This document shows, in pieces, positions 44,056 to 52,325 of a stretch of DNA of 64,000 nt. A program made the translations under genes and the position numbers. Below the pieces are notes generated by a model. It ran no database searches. It saw only the letters and a program-made list of their open reading frames with translations, and was not told the DNA's origin. Source of the stretch: Faecalibacterium taiwanense (GTDB lineage Bacteria > Bacillota > Clostridia > Oscillospirales > Ruminococcaceae); contig NZ_CP155552.1 of NCBI RefSeq assembly GCF_036632915.2, forward strand, positions 2,232,001 to 2,296,000. Direction: 5' to 3'. The stretch's first letter is position 1. Each line of letters starts with the position of its first letter.

Positions 44056-45978
44056 TTATAAGGTCTCCGGCCGACGACGCATGGCATCGTCGATCTCGTT
44101 CTCGATCTCCCGCAGGCAGTCCAGCAGCACCGGATTGAACGCCCCGGCCTCGCCGGTGCAAAGCATCTGCACTGCAGCCGCGCAGGGTACCGGCGGCTGG
44201 CTTCCGCTGCCAGTAGTCAGCGTTTCGTAGGCATCCGCAAGGCCGACCACCTGTGCCGCAATGGGGATCTGTTCGCCAACCAGCTGGTCCGGGTAGCCGC
44301 TGCCGTCGTACCGCTCGTGGTGCCAGCGGCAGATCTGATAGGCTACCCGCACAAAATCTTCGTCGCGGTAGGCATCCAGCTCTTCCAGCATCCGTGCACC
44401 CAGCAGGGTATGCTGGCGCATGATTTCTTCATCCTCCGGCGTGCGCGGCTCCGGGCTGTTCAGGACCTGCTCCCCGATCTCCATTTTGCCAATGTCGTGC
44501 AGCACCGAGGCCATGCTGATGGTACGGCGCATCTCCTGCGTCAGGGGGTAAGTCTCGGTCTTTTGCACCAGATGGTCCAGCAGCATTCCGGTCAGGGTGC
44601 TGATGTGCTGCACATGGGTGCGGCTCTCGCCGTTGCGTCGCTCCACCACCCGGCTCAGAATGCCGATCATCATTTGGCTGCGCTTTTCCTTTTGCGACAC
44701 CTGATCCGCCACCATGGCGCTCAGGCGGCGCTGCTTTGCATACATGCGGATGGTGTTGGTAATGCGCTGATACACCACCCTTGCATCAAAGGGGCGGCTG
44801 ATATAATCGGACGCACCCAGATCAAAGGCGCGGCGCACCGTGTCCACATTGTCCTCGCTGGAGATCATGATGACCGGGATCTCTTCCAGCATTCCGCGCT
44901 GGCTCATGGCTTCCAGCACAGTAAAGCCGTCAATGCCGGTCATGTGGATATCCAGCAGCACAACGGAGATGCCGGTGGGGTTCTGTTCCAGCAGGCGCAG
45001 GCAGTCCTCGCCGGAAGCCGCTTCGGCAGTGTCGAACTGGCTGTTCAGCATCTGGCTGAGCAGCATCCGGTTCATGGCCGAGTCGTCCACGATGAGCACA
45101 CTCTGGCGGCTGTGGGTGGGCTGCAGGGCGTGCGGCTCCGGCTGACGCTCGGTGATCACGGTGTTTTTCTGGATGCGTGCATAGTGCATCAGCCGTTCCG
45201 CGTGCTGCACCGCATCGTCCACATTTTCGTCGTCGATCCACACGCCGCCAATGCTGGCCGACATGCGGATGCGGGAGTAGCCCGGCACGCTGGCCGCCTG
45301 CAGCTGCAGACGGATCTGTTCCAGACGCGGGCTGAGCTGTTCCTGCCGGATGTCCGGCAGCAGCAAAAGCAGCCTGCCGCCGTCGTAGCGGATCAGGCGG
45401 TCTTTTTCCGAAAGGCCGCGCCGGATGGTGCTTACCGCCGTTTCCAGCACGCTGTTGCCCGCACCGGAGCCGTAAACATCGTTGGAGAACTTCAGATCGT
45501 CCATATCCAGCATCGCCACACCGGCGGTAATGCTGCGGTAGCGGTAGTTCTCATCATAATAGGTGCGGTTGTAGGCACCGGTCAGCGGGTCGCGGTAGCG
45601 CTTTTCCCGCTCGTCGGTAATGCTGTTGAGCAGCCGCTCACCGTTTTCCGGGTCCAGCAGAACGCTGCGGTCGATCTTGCGGGTCAGCTCCAGCACACAG
45701 AGTTGGCCATCCACCTGCACACAGCTGGCCGTGATCTCGTACAGTTCCTGCCCAAAGTATTCCAGCCTTGTTTTCCGGGTGTTCTTTTCCAGCGCCTGCC
45801 TTGCCACGCAGTTTTCACACGGACGGCTGCGCCGCCACTGGGCATAGCAGGGCGCGCTGCCCTTTTTGCCGCCCTGCACCTCGTCCGCCTTCATCAGGCG
45901 CACCGTCATGAACACCTTGCGGAGCTGGCGCATTTCCTCTTCCATCTGCTGGCGTGTTCTGTCTTTTTTGCTCATCAT
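44056..45978 (-). CDS. GGDEF(degenerate)-receiver-HD-GYP signalling protein
   Basis: 640 residues from ATG 45978 (second ATG follows). An N-terminal segment carries CYAQWRRSRPCENC (C-x10-C-x2-C). A GGDEF-like domain (about 135-265) keeps DPLTGAYNRTYYDEN and the fold, but the active site is YDGGRLLLL instead of GGDEF, so cyclase activity is doubtful. A CheY receiver (about 285-405) has VDDSAMN, the phospho-acceptor in LLDIHMTGIDG, and the Lys position reads SRPFDA. The HD-GYP domain (about 430-640) has ASVLHDIGKMEI and HHERYDGSGYP intact. It is probably a phosphorylation-controlled c-di-GMP phosphodiesterase or related hydrolase. Confidence 0.9.
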   Translation of the reverse strand: MMSKKDRTRQQMEEEMRQLRKVFMTVRLMKADEVQGGKKGSAPCYAQWRRSRPCENCVARQALEKNTRKTRLEYFGQELYEITASCVQVDGQLCVLELTRKIDRSVLLDPENGERLLNSITDEREKRYRDPLTGAYNRTYYDENYRYRSITAGVAMLDMDDLKFSNDVYGSGAGNSVLETAVSTIRRGLSEKDRLIRYDGGRLLLLLPDIRQEQLSPRLEQIRLQLQAASVPGYSRIRMSASIGGVWIDDENVDDAVQHAERLMHYARIQKNTVITERQPEPHALQPTHSRQSVLIVDDSAMNRMLLSQMLNSQFDTAEAASGEDCLRLLEQNPTGISVVLLDIHMTGIDGFTVLEAMSQRGMLEEIPVIMISSEDNVDTVRRAFDLGASDYISRPFDARVVYQRITNTIRMYAKQRRLSAMVADQVSQKEKRSQMMIGILSRVVERRNGESRTHVQHISTLTGMLLDHLVQKTETYPLTQEMRRTISMASVLHDIGKMEIGEQVLNSPEPRTPEDEEIMRQHTLLGARMLEELDAYRDEDFVRVAYQICRWHHERYDGSGYPDQLVGEQIPIAAQVVGLADAYETLTTGSGSQPPVPCAAAVQMLCTGEAGAFNPVLLDCLREIENEIDDAMRRRPETL

Positions 45979-46039
45979 CGCATATCCCCCGCTGCAAAAC
46001 CGCGCGTTTTGAGCCGCACGGCATTCCTTCACGAATAAC

Positions 46040-46069
46040 ATTATACTATTTTTTACCAGAATACGTCAA
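46040..46069 (-). promoter_or_regulatory. Promoter of the GGDEF/HD-GYP gene
   Basis: Minus strand TTGACG (complement of 46064-46069), 18-base spacer and TATAAT (complement of 46040-46045). The rest of 46070-46270 holds no gene or motif that I recognise. Confidence 0.7.
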
Positions 46070-46273
46070 TCTTCACCCCTTGCAGCCCGCGGTGCGGAAT
46101 GTGTCGTTTTGATCCTGTAAAATCAACGTAAGCTCTTTATTTTTGTCAAATTTCCTCATCAGACACCGTACTGTGCCGCACAAAGCGACGCAAATTGGGG
46201 AGTGCAGTTTTCCGGCCGTCTGCTGCCCGCTCTGCCCGGGAACAGTCCACGTGTTTCCGCCGGAAACTCAGTC

Positions 46274-46302
46274 TTGATTTTGTGCGCAGAATCCGCTATA
46301 AT
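46274..46302 (+). promoter_or_regulatory. Promoter of tRNA-Leu
   Basis: TTGATT (46274-46279), 17-base spacer and TATAAT (46297-46302), 27 bases before the tRNA. Confidence 0.8.
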
Positions 46303-46329
46303 AGTAACGTTCTTTTGAATTGTATATCA

Positions 46330-46413
46330 GCCGGTGTGTCGGAATGGCAGACGAGGGGGACTCAAAATCCCTTGTGCTAATAACACGTGTGGGTTCGACC
46401 CCCACCACCGGCA
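46330..46413 (+). tRNA. tRNA-Leu (anticodon CAA)
   Basis: 84 bases. Acceptor GCCGGTG (46330-46336) pairs with CACCGGC (46406-46412), discriminator A at 46413. Anticodon arm GGGGA-CTCAAAA-TCCCT gives anticodon CAA at 46363-46365. The long variable arm (TTGTGCTAATAACACG) is that of a class II tRNA, and the T-arm reads GTGGGTTCGACCCCCAC. CCA is not encoded. Reads UUG codons. Confidence 0.95.
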
Positions 46414-46560
46414 TAAAAAGGAAGCCCTCCAGCTTGTCTGGGGGGCTTTCTTTTATCTGCGGCGTGTGAGCGGGTCGAACAGCACGACCCTGCACAGCAG
46501 GGGAGCAATCAGCCCTGCGGGCTGTTGCTCAGTGCGCGGGAGACCCCCACCACCGGCATA
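46370..46560 (+). repeat. 191-bp direct repeat, left copy, including 3' part of tRNA-Leu
   Basis: Identical base for base with 54586-54776. It starts in the anticodon stem of tRNA-Leu and runs through its 3' end, its terminator and 120 further bases. Near its right end the sequence ACCCCCACCACCGGCAT repeats the last 16 bases of the tRNA plus T, giving a nested tRNA-end copy at about 46543-46559. It has the form of an attachment site. Confidence 0.9.
46418..46456 (+). terminator. tRNA-Leu terminator
   Basis: AAGCCCTCCAG pairs with CTGGGGGGCTT, followed by TCTTTT. A second copy at 54634-54672 is part of the direct repeat. Confidence 0.85.
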
Positions 46561-46562
46561 GC

Positions 46563-46607
46563 AAGCAGCTCGAAATCGAAAGGTTTTGGGCTGCTTTTCT
46601 TTTTCTG
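46563..46607 (+). terminator. Hairpin with T run at the left end of the presumed island
   Basis: AGCAGC pairs with GCTGCT, then TTTCTTTTT. It lies directly after the left repeat. Confidence 0.5.
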
Positions 46608-46694
46608 CTCAGTTTCTTATACTTTGGTGTTTTCTGGGAAGATGCGGAATCATTTTCAGTTGTTGACCCGCTGACAGCCTGACACATTGCCTGC

Positions 46695-46730
46695 AAGCAC
46701 CGATTTCTTTGCGGAAACCGGTGCTTTTTG
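46695..46730 (+). terminator. Terminator-like hairpin upstream of the sensor kinase
   Basis: AAGCACCGATTTC pairs with GAAACCGGTGCTT (one mismatch region), followed by TTT. No gene ends just before it, so it may be a remnant of a lost gene. Confidence 0.6.
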
Positions 46731-46733
46731 CAA

Positions 46734-46762
46734 TTGCACTTTCCCCGGGAGATTATTATACT
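46734..46762 (+). promoter_or_regulatory. Promoter of the two-component system
   Basis: TTGCAC (46734-46739), 17-base spacer and TATACT (46757-46762), 43 bases before the kinase start. Confidence 0.75.
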
Positions 46763-46805
46763 TATAAAAAAGGCCGGGATGCTGCAAGGACAGGAGGGAA
46801 AGCGT

Positions 46806-48293
46806 ATGGCACGGAACAAAACCGCACAGGGCGGTATATCCCTGCGCCGCAAGGTCACGGCATGGCTTGCCGCGATTTTGCTGGTCACCATGCTTTCTAC
46901 TGGCATTGCTACCATGGCAGGTCAGTGGACGGTACGCTCCTTTGATATGCTGCTGGCCGACAACGCCGTCTGCTACACGGTGCAAAACGCCCTCAAGGAC
47001 GAAACACAGGCCTTTGCACGCTATGTGCGCCAGCCTACTTCTGAAACCGAACAGGCCTATACCGCCGCCTGCACCGCTTCCGAGCAGAGCCTTGCGGCCC
47101 TGCCCTTCGATTATGCCCGCATCGGCGAGGAGCGCTATGCCCGCACATGGAACCTTTTGCAAGGGTATGCGGGCTATCGGCAGGAGCGGGATGCCTTTTT
47201 GCAGCTTTCCCCCTCGGCAGATACCTATATTGAACAAATGTACCATGTGATGGCACTGCAGGACTACCTTGCCGAGTATGCGCTACGTCTGACACAGGCC
47301 ACGCTGGAACAGGAAAACGCCCTTTACAGCAGCACGGCGGCTCACATCCGGCATCTGCCGTGGCTGTATCTGGGGCTGTTCCTGACGGCGGCTGTACTGG
47401 TGCTGCTGCTCATCCGGGTGCTGAGCCGCGCTGTTGTGCGTCCGCTGCTGCGGCTGGCGCAGGCTTCCCGCAGCATTGCCGAGGGCGATTTTTCCAGGCC
47501 GGACCTACCGGTGAAAAGCAGCGACGAGGTGGGGCGGCTGACGGGAACCTTCAACCAGATGAAGCACGCCATGGCGCAGCAGCTGACCACCCAGCAGGCT
47601 TTGCACCGGGAAGAGGTGCGGAACCTTGCACTGGAAAAAGATCTGGAGCACACCCGGCTGGAGGTGCTTAAAAGTCAGGTGAATCCGCATTTTCTGTTCA
47701 ACACCCTGAACATGATCTCCTGCATGGCGCGGCTGGAGGATGCTTCCACCACCGACCAGATGATCGTGCATCTGGGCAGTTTGTTCCGGCACAACCTGCG
47801 CACCAAGCGCCAGCAGATCACGCTGGAGGAGGAACTGGACGGGCTGGAGGACTACATTTATTTGCAGCAAATGCGGTTCGACGGACGCATTACCGTAGAA
47901 AAAAGCATCCGGGTGCAGCCTGCGGCGGTTTTGGTGCCGTCCTTTATGCTGCAGCCTGTGGTGGAAAACGCTTACTCGCATGGGCTCAAGTCCCGCGAGG
48001 AAGGCGGACGCATCCTGCTGCGGGCATGGATGCAGGGCAAGGTGCTGGTGCTCACAGTTGCAGACAACGGCAAGGGGATGACCCCAGAGGAGCTGGATGC
48101 CGTGCAGGCAAAAATTGCCCAGAGCGAGCAGACCGGCCGCAGCATTGGCCTTGGCAATATTTCCCGCCGCATCGGGATGCTGTATCCGGGCGGTAAAATG
48201 CAGGTATACAGCCGCGCAGACTGCGGTACTGTGGTGCGGTTTGAGCTCCCGCAAACGCAGCAGCCGGAAGAAAAGGAGGAGACGCTCTCGTGA
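46806..48293 (+). CDS. Sensor histidine kinase, YesM/LytS type
   Basis: 495 residues from ATG 46806 (GGAGGG upstream). Two membrane helices (about 18-40 and 180-205) flank an extracytoplasmic sensor of about 140 residues. A HAMP domain follows (RPLLRLAQASRSIAEGDFS), then a coiled coil and the His_kinase domain with LKSQVNPHFLFNTLNMI (phospho-His), and an HATPase with VVENAYSHGLKS and ADNGKGM. The gene overlaps its response regulator. In this family the signal is commonly a sugar or organic acid, and the neighbouring TRAP transporter is the likely target. Confidence 0.92.
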   Translation: MARNKTAQGGISLRRKVTAWLAAILLVTMLSTGIATMAGQWTVRSFDMLLADNAVCYTVQNALKDETQAFARYVRQPTSETEQAYTAACTASEQSLAALPFDYARIGEERYARTWNLLQGYAGYRQERDAFLQLSPSADTYIEQMYHVMALQDYLAEYALRLTQATLEQENALYSSTAAHIRHLPWLYLGLFLTAAVLVLLLIRVLSRAVVRPLLRLAQASRSIAEGDFSRPDLPVKSSDEVGRLTGTFNQMKHAMAQQLTTQQALHREEVRNLALEKDLEHTRLEVLKSQVNPHFLFNTLNMISCMARLEDASTTDQMIVHLGSLFRHNLRTKRQQITLEEELDGLEDYIYLQQMRFDGRITVEKSIRVQPAAVLVPSFMLQPVVENAYSHGLKSREEGGRILLRAWMQGKVLVLTVADNGKGMTPEELDAVQAKIAQSEQTGRSIGLGNISRRIGMLYPGGKMQVYSRADCGTVVRFELPQTQQPEEKEETLS

Positions 48294-49081
48294 AGTGCAA
48301 ATTGCTGGTGGCAGAGGATGAATTGATCGAGCGCAAGGTGCTGTGCCGGACCTTGCAGAAGTATCTGGGAGACCTGATCTGCCTGTACGAAGCCAAAAAC
48401 GGCAGAGAGGCTCTGGAAATTTTTGCCCGCGAAGCGCCGCAGGTGGCTGTGCTGGACATTGAAATGCCGGGTCTCACTGGGCTGGAGGTGGCGCGCAAGA
48501 TCCGTGAAACAGACAAAAATTGCGCCATCCTGTTCCTGACCGGCTTTGATAAGTTCGACTACGCACGGCAGGCGATCTCTGTGCGGGCGATGGACTATCT
48601 GCTCAAGCCTTACAACGAGCAGGAACTGGTATTCGCGGTGGAGGATGCCATCCGGCAGGTGTCGGTGCCGCTGCCTGCCCACCCGGCACAGCCCCCTGCG
48701 CCTGCAGAGCCTCTCCGCCGGGAAGAGGACGAGGATATGCGCACCGCCATCATCCGTGCCGAGATCAGCCGCTTCATCGACGCTCATTATAGGGAGGATA
48801 TCTCCATGCAGGATGCCGCCGCTGCGCTGCGCTACTCGGACGCCTACTTCTGCAAGTTGTTCAAGCAGTGCTTTAAGGTAAACTTTTCGGCCTACCTGAA
48901 CGAATACCGGGTGGACAAGGCGCGCCAGCTGATTTTGGACCCGCGCCTGAGCCTGAAGGATATCGGCGCTGCTGTGGGTTACAGCGACGCCAACTATTTT
49001 ACAAGGGTGTTCAAGCGCCTGACCGGCCAGACCCCTTCGGAATACCGCGTAGCCGCAGCGGAAAAAGCGGCACAAGGATAA
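48290..49081 (+). CDS. Response regulator, YesN type (receiver plus AraC DNA-binding domain)
   Basis: 263 residues from GTG 48290, which overlaps the kinase stop (GTGA) and has GGAGG upstream. Receiver (1 to about 120) with AEDE, the phospho-acceptor in VLDIEMPGLTG and KPYNEQE. AraC-type C-terminal domain (about 165-260) with SMQDAAAALRYSDAYFCKLFKQ and DIGAAVGYSDANYFTRVFKR, the two HTH motifs. It probably activates the TRAP genes that start 226 bases downstream. Confidence 0.93.
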   Translation: MKCKLLVAEDELIERKVLCRTLQKYLGDLICLYEAKNGREALEIFAREAPQVAVLDIEMPGLTGLEVARKIRETDKNCAILFLTGFDKFDYARQAISVRAMDYLLKPYNEQELVFAVEDAIRQVSVPLPAHPAQPPAPAEPLRREEDEDMRTAIIRAEISRFIDAHYREDISMQDAAAALRYSDAYFCKLFKQCFKVNFSAYLNEYRVDKARQLILDPRLSLKDIGAAVGYSDANYFTRVFKRLTGQTPSEYRVAAAEKAAQG

Positions 49082-49095
49082 ATCGGATCCAAAAG

Positions 49096-49147
49096 AAGCG
49101 CTCGTTCTTTCCTGCCTGTGAACAGGAGAGGAACGGGTGCTTTTTTG
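49096..49147 (+). terminator. Terminator after the response regulator
   Basis: AGCGCTCGTTCTTTCCTG pairs imperfectly with CAGGAGAGGAACGGGTGCT and is followed by TTTTTT. Confidence 0.75.
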
Positions 49148-49183
49148 TTTTTGCCAGTTTTTTTCGTCCAAAAAACACAAAAA

Positions 49184-49272
49184 TTGTACTTGGATACAAC
49201 AAAGACAAAATCGTACTGCGTTTCACAAAATAATCCGGTTTCGCAAAAATGAACGAGTTGTTAAAATACAAT
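49184..49272 (+). promoter_or_regulatory. Candidate activator site and -10 for the TRAP operon
   Basis: TTGTA-CTTGGA-TACAA (49184-49199) is a perfect 5-bp inverted repeat. The -10 TACAAT is at 49267-49272 and no good -35 is visible, which fits an activator-dependent promoter. A related TCGTACTGCG lies at about 49211. Confidence 0.45.
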
Positions 49273-49306
49273 CATAGAAAAAACGTGAAAAGAGAGGATG
49301 CCATTC

Positions 49307-50332
49307 ATGAAGAGAAGAACGTTTTTGTCGCTGATGGGCGCAGCGGCACTGACCAGCAGCATGATGCTTACCGGCTGCGGTGCCGGCTCCGGTGACGACC
49401 GCAAGATCGTGCGCATCGGCCATGTGCAGTCCCAGACCCACCCGGATCATCTAGGACTGGAAGCCTTTGCCAACTACATCAACGAGAAGCTGGGCGATAA
49501 GTACCGTGTAGAGGTGTACCCCAGCGAGCTGCTGGGCTCCCAGACCGAAATGGTGCAGCTGACCCAGACCGGTGCCATCGACTTTGTGGTGGCGTCCACT
49601 GCCATCATGGAAACCTTCAGTGCCAAATACCAGATCTTCAACCTGCCTTACCTGTTCTCCAGCGTAGAAGCCTACCATGAGGCGATGGACGACCCCGAAG
49701 TGACGGACCCCATTTTCAAGACCACTTCCAAGGCCGGTCTGGAAACGGTGGCATGGCTGGATGCCGGCACCCGCAACTTCTACACCATCAAGACCCCCAT
49801 CAACCAGCCCTCCGACCTGAAGGGTCTGAAGATCCGCGTGCAGCAGTCGCCCACCAACGTGGAAATGATGCGTCTGCTGGGCGGCACCGCTACGCCCATG
49901 GGCTTCGGCGATGTGTACACCGCCTTGCAGGCCGGTATTCTGGATGGTGCCGAGAATAATGAGCTGGCTCTGACCGATAACGGTCACGGCGATATCTGCA
50001 AGTATTACTCCTACGATATGCATCAGATGGTGCCGGACCTGCTGGTGGCAAACTACGCCTTCCTGAACGAGCTCAGCGACGAGGAGCGCGCGATCTTTGA
50101 AGAGGGCTTCCAGATCGTGAAGCGCACCGAGCAGGACGCTTGGGAGGATGCCGTGACCGAGGCCAAGGACAAGGCCGAGAACGAGCAGCACGTCAACTTT
50201 ATTTACCCGGACACTGCACCGTTTCAGGAGGCTATGGCCCCCCTGCACGATTCCGTGCTGGCAGCAAACCCGGAATTGCAGCCCATTTATGACCTGATCC
50301 AGCAGCACAACGCTGCCCACACTGCGGACTGA
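49307..50332 (+). CDS. TRAP transporter solute-binding lipoprotein (DctP family)
   Basis: 341 residues from ATG 49307 (AGAGAGG upstream; the ATG at 49298 is too close to that site). The N-terminus MKRRTFLSLMGAAALTSSMM ends in lipobox LTGC (Cys24). The DctP fold shows FANYINEKLGDKYRVEVYPSE (long strand-helix), QTGAIDFVVAS, WLDAGTRNFY, DLKGLKIRVQQSP with the conserved Arg that binds a carboxylate, and GAENNELAL. The substrate is probably a sugar acid or other organic anion. The stop is 11 bases before dctQ. Confidence 0.93.
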   Translation: MKRRTFLSLMGAAALTSSMMLTGCGAGSGDDRKIVRIGHVQSQTHPDHLGLEAFANYINEKLGDKYRVEVYPSELLGSQTEMVQLTQTGAIDFVVASTAIMETFSAKYQIFNLPYLFSSVEAYHEAMDDPEVTDPIFKTTSKAGLETVAWLDAGTRNFYTIKTPINQPSDLKGLKIRVQQSPTNVEMMRLLGGTATPMGFGDVYTALQAGILDGAENNELALTDNGHGDICKYYSYDMHQMVPDLLVANYAFLNELSDEERAIFEEGFQIVKRTEQDAWEDAVTEAKDKAENEQHVNFIYPDTAPFQEAMAPLHDSVLAANPELQPIYDLIQQHNAAHTAD

Positions 50333-50343
50333 GGAGGAGCATC

Positions 50344-50898
50344 ATGGAAAAACTGAGAAATACCCTGAACAAGGTGCTCAACCTGCTGGCAGGTCTGAGC
50401 ATGACGGTCATGGTGGTGCTGACCACCTATCAGGTCATCGTACGTTATATTTTCAACTCTCCCTCCACATGGTCGGAGGAACTGGTGGGTTATCTGTTCG
50501 GCTGGAGCACCATGCTGGGTGCCACCATCGTCTCCGGCGAGCGCGGCCACATGAACATCCCCGTGCTGGTGGACCGGTTCAACCCCACCATGCGCAAGGC
50601 CTTCAACATTTTTGCCGAGATCATTGCGTTCGTTTTCTCCGCGACCATTCTGGTGTTCGGCGGTTTTCAGGTGTCCCAGCTGGCTATGGGACAGCAGACC
50701 TCCTCGCTGGGCGTAGCTGTGGGCGTGTTCTACTGGGTCATGCCCATCTGCGGCGTGATCATTCTGGTGTATTCCGTGCTGAACATTATCGGCATCGCCA
50801 ACGGCTCCATCTGTCTGGATACCCCGGAGGATGCAGACTTTGCAAAGGTGGAAGCCGAAATGGCTGCCGATGCCGACAAGGAAAATAAGGAGGACTAA
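50344..50898 (+). CDS. TRAP transporter small permease (DctQ family)
   Basis: 184 residues, four membrane helices. The family motif NSPSTWSEELVGYLFGW is at about 39-55. GAGGAGG precedes the ATG. An acidic Ala/Glu/Asp tail of about 25 residues extends into the cytoplasm. It bridges binding protein and large permease. Confidence 0.92.
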   Translation: MEKLRNTLNKVLNLLAGLSMTVMVVLTTYQVIVRYIFNSPSTWSEELVGYLFGWSTMLGATIVSGERGHMNIPVLVDRFNPTMRKAFNIFAEIIAFVFSATILVFGGFQVSQLAMGQQTSSLGVAVGVFYWVMPICGVIILVYSVLNIIGIANGSICLDTPEDADFAKVEAEMAADADKENKED

Positions 50899-50901
50899 GC
50901 T

Positions 50902-52203
50902 GTGGCAATTCAAGCGTTACTCGTAATTCTGGCAGTGCTGCTGGTGCTGCTGTTCCTCGGCGTGCCCATCTCGTACGCCATTGCAGTCTCTTCCCTGACT
51001 GCCATCCTTTCTTCCATTGACCTGAACGTGGCCGTGCTGACCGCTGCCCAGCGCACCTTTGTGGGCATGAGCAAGTTCAGTCTGACCGCCATCCCGTTCT
51101 TTATTCTGGCCGGCAACATCATGAATCAGGGCGGCATCGCCAAACGTCTGGTGGATTTCGTCATGGCTATTCTGGGCAAGATGCCCGGCGCACTGCTGGT
51201 GACCAACATCGGCACCAACGCTCTGTTCGGCGCCATCTCCGGCTCTGCATCCGCTGCGGCTGCCGCCGTTGGCTCCATGATCCGCGACGGTGCCGAGGAG
51301 CAGGGCTACGACCCCGCCGTGACCGCTGCCACCAATGCCGCTTCCTCCTGCTCCGGTTTGCTGATCCCACCGTCCAACGCCCTGATTACCTACTCTCTGG
51401 CATCCGGCGGCACCTCTGTGGCTGCGCTGTTCATGGCCGGTTACATTCCCGGCATCATCTGGGCGCTGTGCTGCTGCGTGGTGGGCGTGCTGCTGGCGGT
51501 CAAGCTGGGCTATAAAGGCACCCCCGGCAAGTTTGACTGGAAAAATCTCGGCATCTGCACCCTGCGCGCCCTGCCTTCCCTGTCCCTGATCATCGTGGTC
51601 ATCGGCGGCATCATCGGCGGTGTGTTCTCTGCCACCGAAGGCTCTGCCATTGCCGTTGTCTATGCGCTGATCCTTGCTTTCTGCTACCGCTCCATCAACC
51701 TGAAGAGCCTGTGGAAGATCCTCGTGGACTCTGCCAAGATGTCCGGCATGGTGGTGTTCCTTGTAGGCGTTTCCAACATTCTGGGCTGGGTCATGGCCTT
51801 TTTGCAGATCCCGGATGCTGTGGCGGCAGCTCTGCTGAGCCTGACCAGCAATAAGTACATCATCCTGCTCATCATGAACGTGATCCTGCTGGTGTCCGGC
51901 ACCTTTATGGATGTGACTCCGGCCATCCTCATCTTCACCCCGCTGTTCCTGCCCATCTGCCAGAGCTTTGGCATGAGCACCATCCAGTTCGGTCTGATCC
52001 TCGTGTATAACCTGTGCATCGGCAACATCACCCCGCCTGTGGGCAACGCACTGTTCGTGGGCATCAAGGTGGGCCGCACCTCGCTTTCCAAGGTCATGCC
52101 GTACATGCTTATGTACTATGTGGCCATCATCGGCGGCCTGCTGCTGGTCACCTTTATCCCGGCAGTGTCTACCGCACTGCCGCAGGCAATGGGCCTGATG
52201 TAA
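50902..52203 (+). CDS. TRAP transporter large permease (DctM family)
   Basis: 433 residues with about twelve membrane segments; starts with GTG after AAGGAGG. Signatures: FLGVPISYAIAVSS, FSLTAIPFFILAGNIMNQGGIAKRL, FGAISGSASAAAAAVGSMI, PPSNALITYSLASGG and NLCIGNITPPVGNALFVG. It forms the ion-coupled channel (Na+ in most members). Last gene of dctPQM, with a terminator 24 bases beyond. Confidence 0.94.
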   Translation: MAIQALLVILAVLLVLLFLGVPISYAIAVSSLTAILSSIDLNVAVLTAAQRTFVGMSKFSLTAIPFFILAGNIMNQGGIAKRLVDFVMAILGKMPGALLVTNIGTNALFGAISGSASAAAAAVGSMIRDGAEEQGYDPAVTAATNAASSCSGLLIPPSNALITYSLASGGTSVAALFMAGYIPGIIWALCCCVVGVLLAVKLGYKGTPGKFDWKNLGICTLRALPSLSLIIVVIGGIIGGVFSATEGSAIAVVYALILAFCYRSINLKSLWKILVDSAKMSGMVVFLVGVSNILGWVMAFLQIPDAVAAALLSLTSNKYIILLIMNVILLVSGTFMDVTPAILIFTPLFLPICQSFGMSTIQFGLILVYNLCIGNITPPVGNALFVGIKVGRTSLSKVMPYMLMYYVAIIGGLLLVTFIPAVSTALPQAMGLM

Positions 52204-52226
52204 CTGAGACATTCCCTTCTTCTCCT

Positions 52227-52264
52227 AAAAGGCGGTACCTGCTTTGCGGCGGGCACCGCCTTTT
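52227..52264 (+). terminator. Terminator after dctM
   Basis: AAAAGGCGGT pairs with ACCGCCTTTT around an internal CC/GG extension, followed by CC. Strong stem. Confidence 0.8.
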
Positions 52265-52272
52265 CCTGTCTC

Positions 52273-52302
52273 TTGCACAAAGGCAGTCTTATGCGCTATA
52301 CT
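52273..52302 (+). promoter_or_regulatory. Promoter of the orphan TRAP binding protein
   Basis: TTGCAC (52273-52278), 18-base spacer and TATACT (52297-52302), 24 bases before the start. Confidence 0.75.
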
Positions 52303-52325
52303 ATCTGCAAAGGGAGGGAGACACC

